Origin: Erythrocercus mccallii
Taxonomy: Eukaryota; Chordata; Aves; Passeriformes; Dicruridae
Assembly (NCBI GenBank): GCA_013397435.1
Contig: VZRG01000867.1
Span: forward strand, 147,436 to 211,435
Length of the DNA stretch: 64,000 nucleotides
Direction: 5' to 3'
Below, one piece after another: positions 38,586 through 50,089 of the stretch. Within the stretch, counting starts at the first letter, position 1, and each line of letters starts with the position of its first letter. A program made the translations under genes and the position numbers. The notes under the pieces are model-generated. The model had not been told where the DNA came from and ran no database searches. It was given only the letters and a program-made list of their open reading frames with translations.

Positions 38586-39293
38586 TGTTATAAATGAAAA
38601 ATCGCCAATCCGAATTTAATGAAAAATGAAATGGTTTTATTGGTTACAATTTCGGATAAAATTTGGAAAATAGAAAAATCCAACGAGCCAACGAATCCCA
38701 ATATCCCGAAGGTGCTGGCCCAGGGATCAGCACCTGGTGTCACAGAGTCTGTGTCAAAGCGACACTGTCTCTGCATCCACGAAGACATGTGTTCTGTGGT
38801 GTGGTTTTATACTGTTTTTCATAGCCTGGGGCTGAGATGGACAATGCAGAGAATAGCTTTTCCTGGTGGAGATGAAGTCATCTGTAGCTGGACAATGTAA
38901 TTTGAAGTGAGCCAGGGTGTATCCCGTTTTCAGGTAGAGTCTATTTTTGTTTTTCTGAAGACTGTACTTGAGGCTTGACAATAGCCCCTTGAGAGCTGGT
39001 TTTTGGAGACTTATGGCTTGGCCGTTGAAGCTGAGCATCCCCACTGTTCTACTTTGGGATGCCCATTAGCACCTCTCCTCTAGGTGAATAGGAGGAGGTG
39101 CTTGGCCAGTTCGTGTTAATGTTCCTTATCTCTGTTGCTGGTGAGCCGCGCCTCTCCCATCTGCTGCTGCTGCTTGTAATATGTGAGCTTTCCTGGGAAA
39201 GCCGAACTTTATACAGATACATGTTATACAATTTAACAAAATATTATTATAAAATAGCATAGCACAAATTGCATCATATGTTCACCTATAACA
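38586..39293 (-). mobile_element. Solo LTR of an endogenous retrovirus (708 bp), inverted
   Basis: On the minus strand it starts TGTTATAGGTGAACATATGA and ends GGCGATTTTTCATTTATAACA-like, with TG...CA termini. A minus-strand TATAAAA is at 38811-38805 and AATAAA at 38641-38636, in U3-R-U5 order. Its 3' end (GATTGGCG...TTATAACA) resembles the LTR at 35791-36571, so the two are probably one family in opposite orientations. The flanking 4-mers (plus strand AACC left, AAAC right) match at only three positions, so the target duplication is decayed or the boundary is off by a base. No internal retroviral region is present. Confidence 0.83.
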
Positions 39294-40624
39294 AAACAAA
39301 GCAGAAAAGATGATGTTAAGAGAACTAGAATGAAAAAACCCTGCTTATAAGCACCCACCAAAGACAGAACTACTCAGTGTTATCCCAGCAGGCACCCTGC
39401 TGGTGCTGTTCCAAACCCATTTGTCTCTAGGGCTGGATGTGTACAGAAAATCTTAAGTCGGGACCCATGTTTCACCTGCTGAAAAGGGAGGCATAAGACT
39501 GGAGGATCACTGTCTCTGGCCCTCTGCAATTACTGTCAATCCTGTGTGGCCAATATAAGTGGTGTTTGACACAGCCAGTCCCACAGCACTCCCAGGCACC
39601 AAAATCCCTCCTGCACATCTCTGAAGCACATCCTTGCAGCCTGATAACAAGTTTAAGTATAAAAACCAGCTTAAAGAGGCACAGTGCCAAGGGAGGGTCT
39701 CAGCTGCACCTGCCACTCAGCTGTGTCAAAGCATGGAGGGTGCAGCCCAGTGGCACCTCTGAAACCTCAGCACTCTGTGTCCTGTAACTCACCTTTCCCT
39801 CCAAGACTGGTGACAAAGAACTTCCCGTTTGCAAATTCCTCCCACGTGTCTGGGTTAGGTGCAAATCAACATCCCAGCATAGATAAAATACAAATATGTT
39901 TTCCTTTTTCATTTGCAAATGTCCTTGCAGCTCCTAAACCAAAAACTTCTTGATAAAATTCATTTCTGGTAGTGTGCTCAAGATGTTCCCTCTCTCACTA
40001 TACTGGTACTTTTGCACAGAAGTTCCCTACACCAGAGAAGCATTCAAATGATTGAAGAAATAATTCTGTTTATTCAGTCAAAAGACTGTTTCAGGGTTAA
40101 GATATGCCACAGATTATGCCATATCGGATGCAGATTATTAATCCGTGCTACCCCAAATTGCATTACTGTTGAGAGAGGTCATTAATATTTAAATTCTTAT
40201 TTGGATTAAATTGATGCAAGTAACGTCTCTTGCTCAAGTACTGGAATGTTATTTTTTGTGGTATTTCTGGAGACTACCAAGGGAAGTTTCTTTTGGTAGA
40301 CATGGACCACAAGAAAAGGATTAAAAATATTGACTAGATAAAGTCTCTCAAATAGTCTCTGTATGTGTTTTTCTGAGTCTTTTTTCCCCAGTTTTGCCCC
40401 TTCTGTTTCTACTGCCTCTTTTTAAAGTTAAGGTAACACATCTCCATCTCTGTAAAAACATGTATTCCTGTTTTTTCCCTTCCATACCTGAAGTGGAAAT
40501 ATCTTTAGGGAAATGTAAAGAGTCAGGAGATCGGCATGTGTTTCATCCCACATATATAAGACTGGCAAAGCAGATGAAATGCAATTACATTGCAACTTTG
40601 CTCACTACAGCATTGCCTGCTCAG

Positions 40625-40805
40625 GTCACAGCATCATCAAATCCTGGGAGGTAGGAAGGGACCACTGGAGGACATCCAGTCGCACCTCCTGCCCAAATCA
40701 TGGTCAACCATTGGATCACACTAGGTGCCTCAGGGCTTTAGCTGGTCAGGAGCTGAGAGCCTCCAAGGATGGAAGTGGCAGAACCTCTCTGGATAACCTG
40801 AGTCA
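40625..40805 (-). repeat. CR1 LINE 3'-end fragment, diverged
   Basis: The plus strand shows the CR1 3' end in reverse: 'tcacagcatcatcaaatcctgggaggtaggaagggaccactggaggacatccagtcgcacctcctgcccaaatcatgg', later 'ctccaaggatggaagtggcagaacctctctggataacctg'. It is older and more diverged than the copies at 7.1 and 36.7 kb. Confidence 0.85.
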
Positions 40806-43800
40806 CAGGCTTTCCTGTGATACCACTGGGGTAGCAGAGTTCTGCCCTGTAATGACAAGTGCACTGCTATGACATGGCCATACTCTGAAATTCTTGCCTA
40901 CAAGCAAAGACTTAACAGGCTCATGAGAGGTTTTGATGGTTTTCCCTCTGCTGTTCTATTGCCTCTTGCGCACTGAACACCAGACCCAGGGTTTCTCCCA
41001 GCCCCTTCCATGACTCAGTTTACACCGTGTATTTATGGTGTGCCGTGGGACAAGTCCTCCGCCGCCCAGAAGCACAGCAGGATGGCAGCTGCACTGCTCT
41101 AGACTGAAGAAGAGCCCTCCCACATGGCCACTTCCCAGACTCAAAGCCTTCCCACACATGTAACTAGTGAGCCAATGTTCACCTCTGTACCCATTACCTC
41201 GCAGTGGAAAAGTGACGTCACTCTGTGACAAGTCATGAAAAGCTGCAGCAGAACCTCCATCTCAATTGCCTGTTGTCTACTGAGGTGGAAGCTTAGATTA
41301 GAGAAACTGCAAAATGCCTTTTCAGTATTAAACCACCTGAGGCAGAGCCTCTCACAGCTCAGAGTGGATTTGCTTATTTCCCTGCATTCCCCTCTGGGGC
41401 CCAAACAGGTGTTTCTTGCTAATGAAATTGCTGAGATCTAACAGAATTAAAAATATATATGTACACAGAGAATTGAACAGGGTAAAAAAGCAATTTAAAA
41501 AAGTGTGGTCACTAAAGAAAGAACTGTGATTTTTTGAGACAGCTATTTCTACAGCCCCTGTTCTGGTTTGGCTTTTCTCCTCTTCCTCCCTCCTTCATTA
41601 AACCACAGCCTTCCTGACCTTCTTCATTAAATCACATTGGACATCTTGAATTAGATAAGCAAAATCTTGAACATTTCCAGTCTGTCATGCACTTTGACAT
41701 TCTTGGGCTTCACATAAAGACAATTTGTTGAATGATGTTTTTTGGTCCCATTCAGGTTTCAGCACCCTCCAGCCAGTGTGTATTGTCTCAGGAGGCACAT
41801 GACAGGATGGCACAGCCAGTACAAACCTTCCTATTCTGCCTGCAGGGAAATTTCCTCATTAGGAGAGCATACAGGCATGAGAAACAGGCCAACCCCCTGA
41901 TGACCTTCCTTGTTGTGAAACACAGTGATGCTTCTATCAGAAGAGGTCTGGGGGAACTCTGAGTTGAACAGTTTTACTACCACTTTCTGCAGCCCAGAAG
42001 AGCACCAGGATTTTCGTTACTGGTCTGTGAAGTTACACAATCATGGCATAAACACCCATGAAAAAAATGACATTTAAATGCCAATCCCAACCCTTCATAA
42101 TTCCAGAGCTGATTTAATCATCAGAACCAATGGTTTCAGGGCCAAATTAAATGACAAAAGCGGGAGAGGGGCCCAGCACTTATTCCCTAAATAGCACAAA
42201 TTGCTCTGACTTGTCACAATAGATCAGGATGAAGGCTTTAGGCCAGCAAGGTAGCCATGAAGATCAAATAGGGATGAGGATAGATGAGAACTAATATGTA
42301 TTTAATCCTAGACACTCTACTGTGACAAGAAAATGTTTTTCTAAAAGTTATTTGAGGTGTTTCCAGGGCTGAAGTGAGGGAGTAGCCATCAGATCCACAT
42401 GACCTTGCCCAGAGTCCTACACTATGCCTCTAGCACCCAGACAGATGGGCTGATGTCCCATCTCTGTTCCATCTTGGCTGGCAGGAAAGTCCCTGGAGAG
42501 GGAGGATGGCAGTGTGGTCCCAGGGCACTGCTGGCACAGGAGGGCCAGAAGGACACCATCGTGGCAGGTTCATGGTCAATGTATGTCACCTCAGCTGATG
42601 TCACCTCACCAGTGATACTGAGGAAATGAGGAAACCGAAAGGGAACATGAAAGCTAAAGAAATTTGAGGAGAAAGTCATGCAGGACATGCTTTTCCCTTA
42701 TTAGTGCAACATTCAGAACACAGATTTAGGCTGTGTGTGTGCTAAGCTCAGGGTTAGGGCTGTTTCCTCTTGTCTCTCCAGGGCTACCATGCCCAGAAGC
42801 CACATGGGCTGAACATCCTAGATCTCCCTGTGCTGCTTGGTAGTCCTTTCACAAATCACTTTTCTTTTCTAATCCCAGACAGATCATCTTAATGTTAATA
42901 AAAAGACTAAGAGAAAACTCCTTCTGTGCCAACAAACAATAACCTCATCAGCTCGCTGAACAGCAATTATCCTCCAAACGAGATGAATCGAAAGCAAAGG
43001 CACTAAGCTCAGATTCTCAGTATGTCACATTTATGTAAATATCTGAGTAAAATAATCATCAGCACTGCTCTGAGAGGTGAGGAGGCAGAGGACAGCTGGG
43101 GGCAGAGTGCTGGCAAGGTATCTAGAAACCTCACAACCAGAAGCAGCAAACATCAGAGTGCCATAAGGAGGATGGATTTGGGTTCTCCAATTGCTTCACA
43201 TTTCATTGAACATGGTATTTGTGCTTTGATATTTTTGAGTACTGGGGGCAAAGTACCACCTGGGGTAAAGGTTAAAAGAACCAGTGGCTGGAAAACACTG
43301 TTGCTGAGAGACAGAGCTTTTGAGATAGGTGGTGGGACTGCCCTAAGCCCAGTGGGTTGGATAAGGAAAGGGACAGGAAATCAAGGCTTTCTGGAGTAGG
43401 CTACTCAAAGTCTCTGTTCACTTATCCTCAGTATTCTTGCATGAAGCTTCTGAGACATCATCTTTTAGGGTTTATTTAGGGTTTCCCCACTTTGATGCAG
43501 TTACCTTACTAGAGCTTCAACACATAGCAAATATATGGGAGAACTGAATGGCTGTGATTCAAAGGCTTCAGGGCCATCTTTACACAGGAGGTGTTATCAC
43601 AGCTTCCACCTCAGGAAAAAGTTTGAGCAGAAACCTCGGTTTTGGTAATTATTGGAAAGCAATAGAACATGTTTTTCTGTGCAAGCAAGGTTAGTCAATA
43701 CCAGTTTTCTGGAGTTATGGTTACGTGAGCAGAATATAGCTCTGAAAGTCAGACCTCCCCACAGGGAGGTCACTTAAGAAGTGAGTTTAGCCAGATCTTG

Positions 43801-45284
43801 CTGCTGTGAGTGCTGCTAAAGCTGCTATTTCTGAGTTCTGCTACAGAATTTACTACAGTGACCTGTGTGAAAACGTGGTAATGCAATTCAGTTCTGGAAA
43901 CTCTTTGGCCAATTTGTACATTTTCAAAATTAAGTTACCATCATTTAGCATCTAGTTATTTATGTCCCCAAGAAAAAGTTTTTATTAGTATAAAGATATT
44001 CAGATTTTAAAGGCAAAAGAACAAATGAGCCAACTAATAGTTCATAAAATGATCTTTCCTGCTTGCCTTGAATGATACTGCAAAATTATTATAATAGAAA
44101 AAGCATTAGAGGACCCTGATCAAACATGATCCTTCAGGGCTAAGGAACCTCATTTTCCTGCATACAGACACAGTTAATTCAGTTCCTCAAGTTTCATAAC
44201 ACATGAAGACATCAGTATTTTCAGCAGAATTAAGCAGTGCAGTTAAATAGCTACTCTACTGCTGCAGCACGGAAAAATACAGTAGAATAATTTCATAGGG
44301 ATAGCTAACCCATTCCTAATCAAGGATCAGCCAGTCTTGCAGTACATAGTCTTGCAGCTATGAATTAATGCTTCCCTCTGCAGCAGCCCAGGCTGCTCCA
44401 GGGATACTGCCCCACAGTGGATCAGGCTTAAAAACAAGTGACTCCTTTACAAGTGGTTTCTCTCTTTGCAGAAATGTGAATTAATAAAGACCAAACCACT
44501 TCATTTGTTAATCATTTTTTAGTGAACAGACACAACAAAAGAGTTTAACAAAACAAGAGTAACCAAATTCAGTCATAGGCAGTCTGAAGAAGTAGATTTG
44601 CTTACTTCTGAGGTGCCAATATTAAGCAAATTGCTCTCCAGCCACTGACAACTGGTCCCACCTGTGGACTTTGGAGGAATACCAGTGCAGTCTCTGCGAG
44701 AGCTTTGGGCTGAGACACACAGTACCGTGCAGAAGAGGCAACAAAGCAGAGACAGTGAAGGAGCAGATGCTCCAGCAGATTCTACCTGCTGTGACTAACA
44801 TTGGTCTTTCAAAGCACACACATGGGGTGTGCAAAAGAGGCAATGGCAGTCACACGTAGATGTGTCGCTGTAAGGATGTGGTACAGAGCAAGCCAACACT
44901 AAGGGCTTGCTGGTGATTTTTGACCAAACCCACTGAACAGACCCTTGTGCAGCAGTTTGTTTGTGGACAGAGGCAACAGGAGCAGGTTTGATCTGCTGCA
45001 CATAGTGCAGATTGAATGCAGGCAATCCAAAACAAACATGAGACTCAAATAAATTTGCCATTTATGAGTAAACCCCCTCCACAGCACAAAACCTGGATGG
45101 ACAGTTTTATGAAGTCTGATATGTCAGTGAATTTACTTCTATTTAAATAGACTGAGCTGCTCAAAAATAATTTAAAAAATTATGATGGTGCAAAGCCAAT
45201 GCTCAGTACTTCTAGAGACTTTATCAAGTGCTCCTACCACTGCTGGGTGCTGGCACAATGAGACTTTTACCCACTTGTGTCTTA

Positions 45285-45425
45285 TGTGCTGAGTTTATTA
45301 TATCTTCACAGTTCATGGAGTAGTTAAATTACTTTCTTAGGATCACATAACTCATCTTTGTCAGCGCTGAGATGAGAAGCCAGGTGCTCTCTTTGCCACT
45401 GCAGACTTCAGGTCCTAATAGCTAG
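45285..45425 (-). repeat. Probable MIR/CORE-type SINE relic
   Basis: The plus strand reads 'gagtttattatatcttcacag...gtagttaaattactttcttaggatcacataactcatctttgtcagcgctgagatgagaagccagg'. This follows the reverse complement of MIR: 'gttaa.tgacttgcccaaggtcacacagctagtaagtggcagagc.gggattcgaacccagg'. Divergence is high, as expected for an ancient amniote SINE. The match is from memory. Confidence 0.42.
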
Positions 45426-47375
45426 ATTTTGTGTTTCCCTCTTTACTTGCTTCTGCTGAGTGAAAAGGACAAGCAATTCATCCTGCATTATATGCAGGAA
45501 AGAAAGCAGAAATTTGAATAGTTGCCATCTGCTGGAGACACTTTGATTTATTGCTCTCCAGCCTCAGCTGGATCAAACAAGCTCTAGAGAGAAACATTTC
45601 CTTAGGTTGTTGTACTGTGTGTATCTCTGCTCAATGCTAAACTAAGTCACAAGGATATGGGCAGAGAACATTCCCTTTCTTCACCAGAATAACTTACACC
45701 TTTAATTCAGTGGTTCTACTTGGCCCCCCAGAATGTATTGTTGCCTCCACAGGCATCAGTTTTTCTCTCAATTAGCATCAAAATTGAAATTAGATAAAAC
45801 AATTTCACTTTATAGTTCCCTGTGTGACTTAATTGTGTTTTTTCAGAAAAGAGATGTTTATCCATTAGAAGCATACCCCTATCTTTCTAAAAAGTGTCAC
45901 ACGGACAACAATAATGCTGTGGCATTTCACCCCATCTGTCTACATTTTTAGAAATAAGTATTGCATTTTATGTATTTTCATTTCCTATCCAAGTTCAAAG
46001 CCATAAAACTCTTCAGTTAATTACTGCTACTGTTTCCTTCAGATTATATAATTACTTTCCTTGTCTATCTATGCCCTTTCATTTGTAGTTTCCATGTTGA
46101 TTAAACAAAAAGTACTATGCCACTGCTAGTTTTACTTCAAAGAGGGACTTTCACATTAGGGCAAATAAAAAAACTCCTAGCATCAATATCTATGCATAAA
46201 GTAATTTATTTTTCCAGTAATTTTCAGTATCCTCTCATCCTCTTTGGTGTTACTGGGTATCTTTGGGTTTTGAATTGACTCTGTCTCTTTATAACCATAT
46301 TTGTCTTTAGCCCAGGTCCTGAGTACTGGTAATAGCTGAGAGAGGTAATTGATGGACTGAGAGTTTCTGACAAAGTCCTACCCAGAAGGATATAGGTTTA
46401 GTGTATGTCCTACCAAACTGCTGGTACCAATGCCTGTAGTTAGATGAGCAAATAACCAAAAATTATGCAGTTTTTCTGTGGCTGAGATTGTAAGACCCAC
46501 AGGCTTTGGCAGAGAATAACACTATCCTGTTTCTCTCTGCCTGTGCCATTGCCTAAGATACAGGCAACCCAAAATAACCACATGAAATCTAGGTGCCACA
46601 CTTAGCAGTAATCCTGCAATGGCAGATGTGTATAGTAGAGAGAGAAAAGTCTTAACCTCCATCCAGATAGTCCCTACATGCTAACCTGGCTGCTTTCTGT
46701 CCTTTGGAAGAGACTTGGGGTGAGTTGAAGTTCCCAGGTGCAGCATAGCAGGTTGGCTGCCAGCCTCTGCCTCCAGCCCCTCTCACCACCTCCTTGCCAG
46801 AGCCCCTCTGTGCTCTTGCAAACTGTGGCACCCCTATCTTCAGACACAGGGTGAGGAACCCAGCTGGCTCCTGTGTTACCCTACAGGATGCCAAAGAGGA
46901 ACTTGGCAGGGTTCTTCTTGCCTCTGTGCAGCCAGCCACCCATGCCTTAGAGGAGGACCCATTTTTCCTTACATTAAACATCTTTACAGCAACAAGAAAA
47001 ACATGCAGAGCTTTAATCCAGCGTTGCTTCCCATCTGCACCACTGTCGTGCTGAGGAGCCCCACACCAGATGGTTATTTCACCAGGAACTGTGCCAATGC
47101 AAAGCGCAGAGATAGTTCCAGTCCTCAAATACGTCAAAAAATAGCACTGAGATGAAAAGATGTCGGTCCAGGCAATAATGAATAATCCTGGTGCTCCAGC
47201 AAATTAACTGTTGGCAGTTTCAGGTATGTTAGGCATTTGTAGGCAGTAGAGAAGGGAGATCTGCTCGTGTAGGCAATTGAAAGGTGGTGCTGTTCGTTGC
47301 TTTTACGTGACAAAAAGACAAAGCAGTACAGGCAACGTCAAAAATGCTCCACTCTTGTCATCCTTTAGCCAGGAC

Positions 47376-47396
47376 AAAAAAAAAAAAAAAAAAAAA
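47376..47396. repeat. A21 homopolymer
   Basis: A run of 21 A residues. The bases just upstream do not resemble a known spliced cDNA, so I do not call a processed pseudogene. Confidence 0.8.
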
Positions 47397-48448
47397 GGCA
47401 GAAAAAAGCAGATCTTCATCCTCAAGATGTGGAACTAATGGAGACCTTTAAAATCAACAGTGTGTTTCCAGCTGAAAATCAATGAACACAAGGAAAGGAT
47501 TCAAACAGCACGACATCCAAGCCAGAATCAGAACATGTGTATACTTGGGTCCAACCACAGCTTCTCTTCTTTCCTCTTCTCTCCAGTACCTCTCTTAATT
47601 TCCTTGTCTTGGGCGTAAAAATCGCATCATTTACAATGTTGCACTCCTAGTAGACCTGATTTATCGCAATAACTGCTTTAATGAAGTTTGAAACAGTGCT
47701 TCTTACCACCAAAATCATAACCTACAAGAATGAAACAATTTCAAGGGAGCCTCAGGACAAAAGTAGTCAACTGAATCTTTCAAAAAAAATGCCCTACACA
47801 ATTCATTCTTTCCTCCAAAATAATTGTCAGGCAGCAATGCCACTGTATTGTGTTCAAACATAGCAGTGAAAAACCTACCTGCAGTAGGAAATAAACTTAA
47901 GAATTAAAACCAAACTTGAAGATGTTCTTTCTTATTCCTTGCCTTAAATTTCCATTTTCTCTGGCAGATTTAAACTTAATGTGAATGACTGCAGTAACTT
48001 GGAGGCATTCAGTTGCTTCATCAGTGTTAAAATCCCAGGAGGAAAAATGGCAGAACTACAGCGAGGATGAAGACAGCATGTGGGTGACCAGCAGTGAGCT
48101 GTCCACCTCCCACATGTACATGTTAATTTAAAATTCTGAAAGAAATTCTGATCAGAGTATTAATTGCCGGTGTTTTAAATATTATAATTAAGTCATTGCT
48201 TTTCATCTCCTGTGGAGTGGAAAAGTGTTGTCACTTCAAATCTCTCTTGCTTTGTGCCAGAGATTTCTAGCAGATGTGAATCTGTGATGTTAATGTTTGC
48301 ATTTGTATTCACTCAGCAAACAGCTAAAATATTCACCTCCTATGAATATTCAGTCTATAAAAATTCAGACAACATTTTTCACTTGCAGGACAATAATTGA
48401 AATAATTTATTCACCAGAAGAGCTGAAACACACACAGTTGAGCAGATT

Positions 48449-48491
48449 ATCTATCTATCTATATCTATATCTATTTATCTATCTATCTATC

Positions 48492-48523
<32 letters not shown>

Positions 48524-48553
48524 ATCTCTATCTATCTATCATCTATCTATCTC
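48449..48553. repeat. (ATCT)n microsatellite, about 105 bp, interrupted
   Basis: ATCT units run almost continuously, with interruptions (ATATCT, ATTT, CATCT, TTCT, CTCT). The longest clean block is near 48,495-48,522. Interruptions suggest an older tract, but it is still long enough to be length-variable. Confidence 0.95.
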
Positions 48554-49634
48554 CTTGGACAGCTTGTTTAACTGCAAAAATGTTGCAAAAAATCTTAAAA
48601 CATTTAATCAAGTGTGAACTTCTATTAGGATTGGTAATGGGCAAATATGATAGAAGACAGCAGATAGGAGATACACAAACTTTTAGAGACTCCACTTTCC
48701 ACTGGAAAGGAACACAGAATGCTATGTTAGTGCTTTAAATTTTACAAAGATGTGGAAATTTGTAGCTAGAGGTTAAAGCAATGGAAAAGGTGTGGCGAAT
48801 TACAGATAACTTTGCTGGATAACTTTGCAGTGGTGCACAACAGGCAACAGCAAGTGCTTCTAGCATAGGGGTTTGGCAAGTTGATGGTACCATTCTGAGC
48901 TTTGCTTTTAAGGAGGGAGCAGTTGTGTTTCCAAAACCTCTGTGGGCACCAAAGAAGAGTACGTTTCATTGCAGGAGGGAGCTTCATGCTAGCTTTGTGT
49001 TACTGCTGCTGCAAGCATGTAATCATCAGCTTAACCTTTCTCTGAGTACTGCTGTCTGTGCTATCAGACTTTGCAGTCCTAACCTGCACCCACAGCTCAA
49101 CTCTGCAGCTGAACTGTCAGTGTGACTTTAGTTGGTGTTAGTGACCTAAGACTCTCAGCAAATTGAGTGAATTAAACATCCTAAGATATCATCATTTACT
49201 CTAATTTGGCAAAGTAGATTTTTACCCAGCATAGCAGGCTGTCCATAACTTTCTGGAGGTCACCTGGAGCACTGGGAGCTGGTGTCCCCAGGGTGAGGTA
49301 AAAGCCAGAAGTACATGCTGATGAAGGAGCTGACAAAGCAGAAGTCAAATGCAATTAATATGCATCAGAAAAAGATTTTCTAGGAGAGATAGGAAAATAT
49401 TAATGCCACTGCAGAAGCAATTGCTGTTGCCTCATCTATGGTGCAGTCCACATCCCTGGGCACTTTGAACTGTCTAATAGAATTCAAAGCAAGTTTGAAT
49501 AACATCTATGAACATAACAAGTGGAGACATTTTTTATTGGGGGGTCTGAAAATCTGGGCTAAACTGGCCTAGAAAAATATCCTTGCTGCTTTTCATGTGG
49601 AGTTTTCCCAGCAAGAACAGTCTGGCACAATTCC

Positions 49635-49710
49635 CTGCCACACCAGGGGGTTTGATGCTGCTGTCCCAGGCAGTCCCTTCCAGCTCTCTCTTCAAAGCCT
49701 TGTGGTTCTG
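49635..49710 (+). repeat. Possible degenerate CR1 3' tail
   Basis: The string 'gggggtttgatgctgctgtcccaggcagtcccttccagctct' resembles the CR1 tail 'ggggttggactagatgacc...ggtcccttccagctct'. The match is short and diverged, so this is tentative. Confidence 0.3.
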
Positions 49711-50064
49711 GAGTGTCCATCTGAGGCAGTAACTCAGTGACAGAAAGAATTAGTTCTTAAGAATAAGAAGATGAATGTCAACACTGAACCATGTGGGAAG
49801 CAACATTTTATTCTAAGAAGCTTAGTCTTCTGAATGCAAAAGCCAGAGATTTCAAGGATGATACAAAGATACTGAGGGGGAAAGGACTCCCCCATTCACT
49901 CTGACTGCCTGTGGAGAGAGAAGCCCTACAGAATAATGCATTATTCAGACACAAAATGCAGTTCCACTAATAAACTTTTTAACACCAAAGGACAATGGTA
50001 CCAGTAGACTGCAAGCAATTTGCACTGATTACAAAGTAATTTTCTTGTGAGGCAACTGACTGGA

Positions 50065-50089
50065 AAATAAATAAATAAATAAATAAATG
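50065..50089. repeat. (AAAT)n short microsatellite
   Basis: About six AAAT/ATAA units in a row. Confidence 0.9.

Noticed and set aside
33974..39293. A single provirus with two LTRs and internal genes
   Set aside because: The three LTRs belong to at least two families, lie in mixed orientation, and have their own flanking duplications. No gag, pol or env similarity is seen between them.
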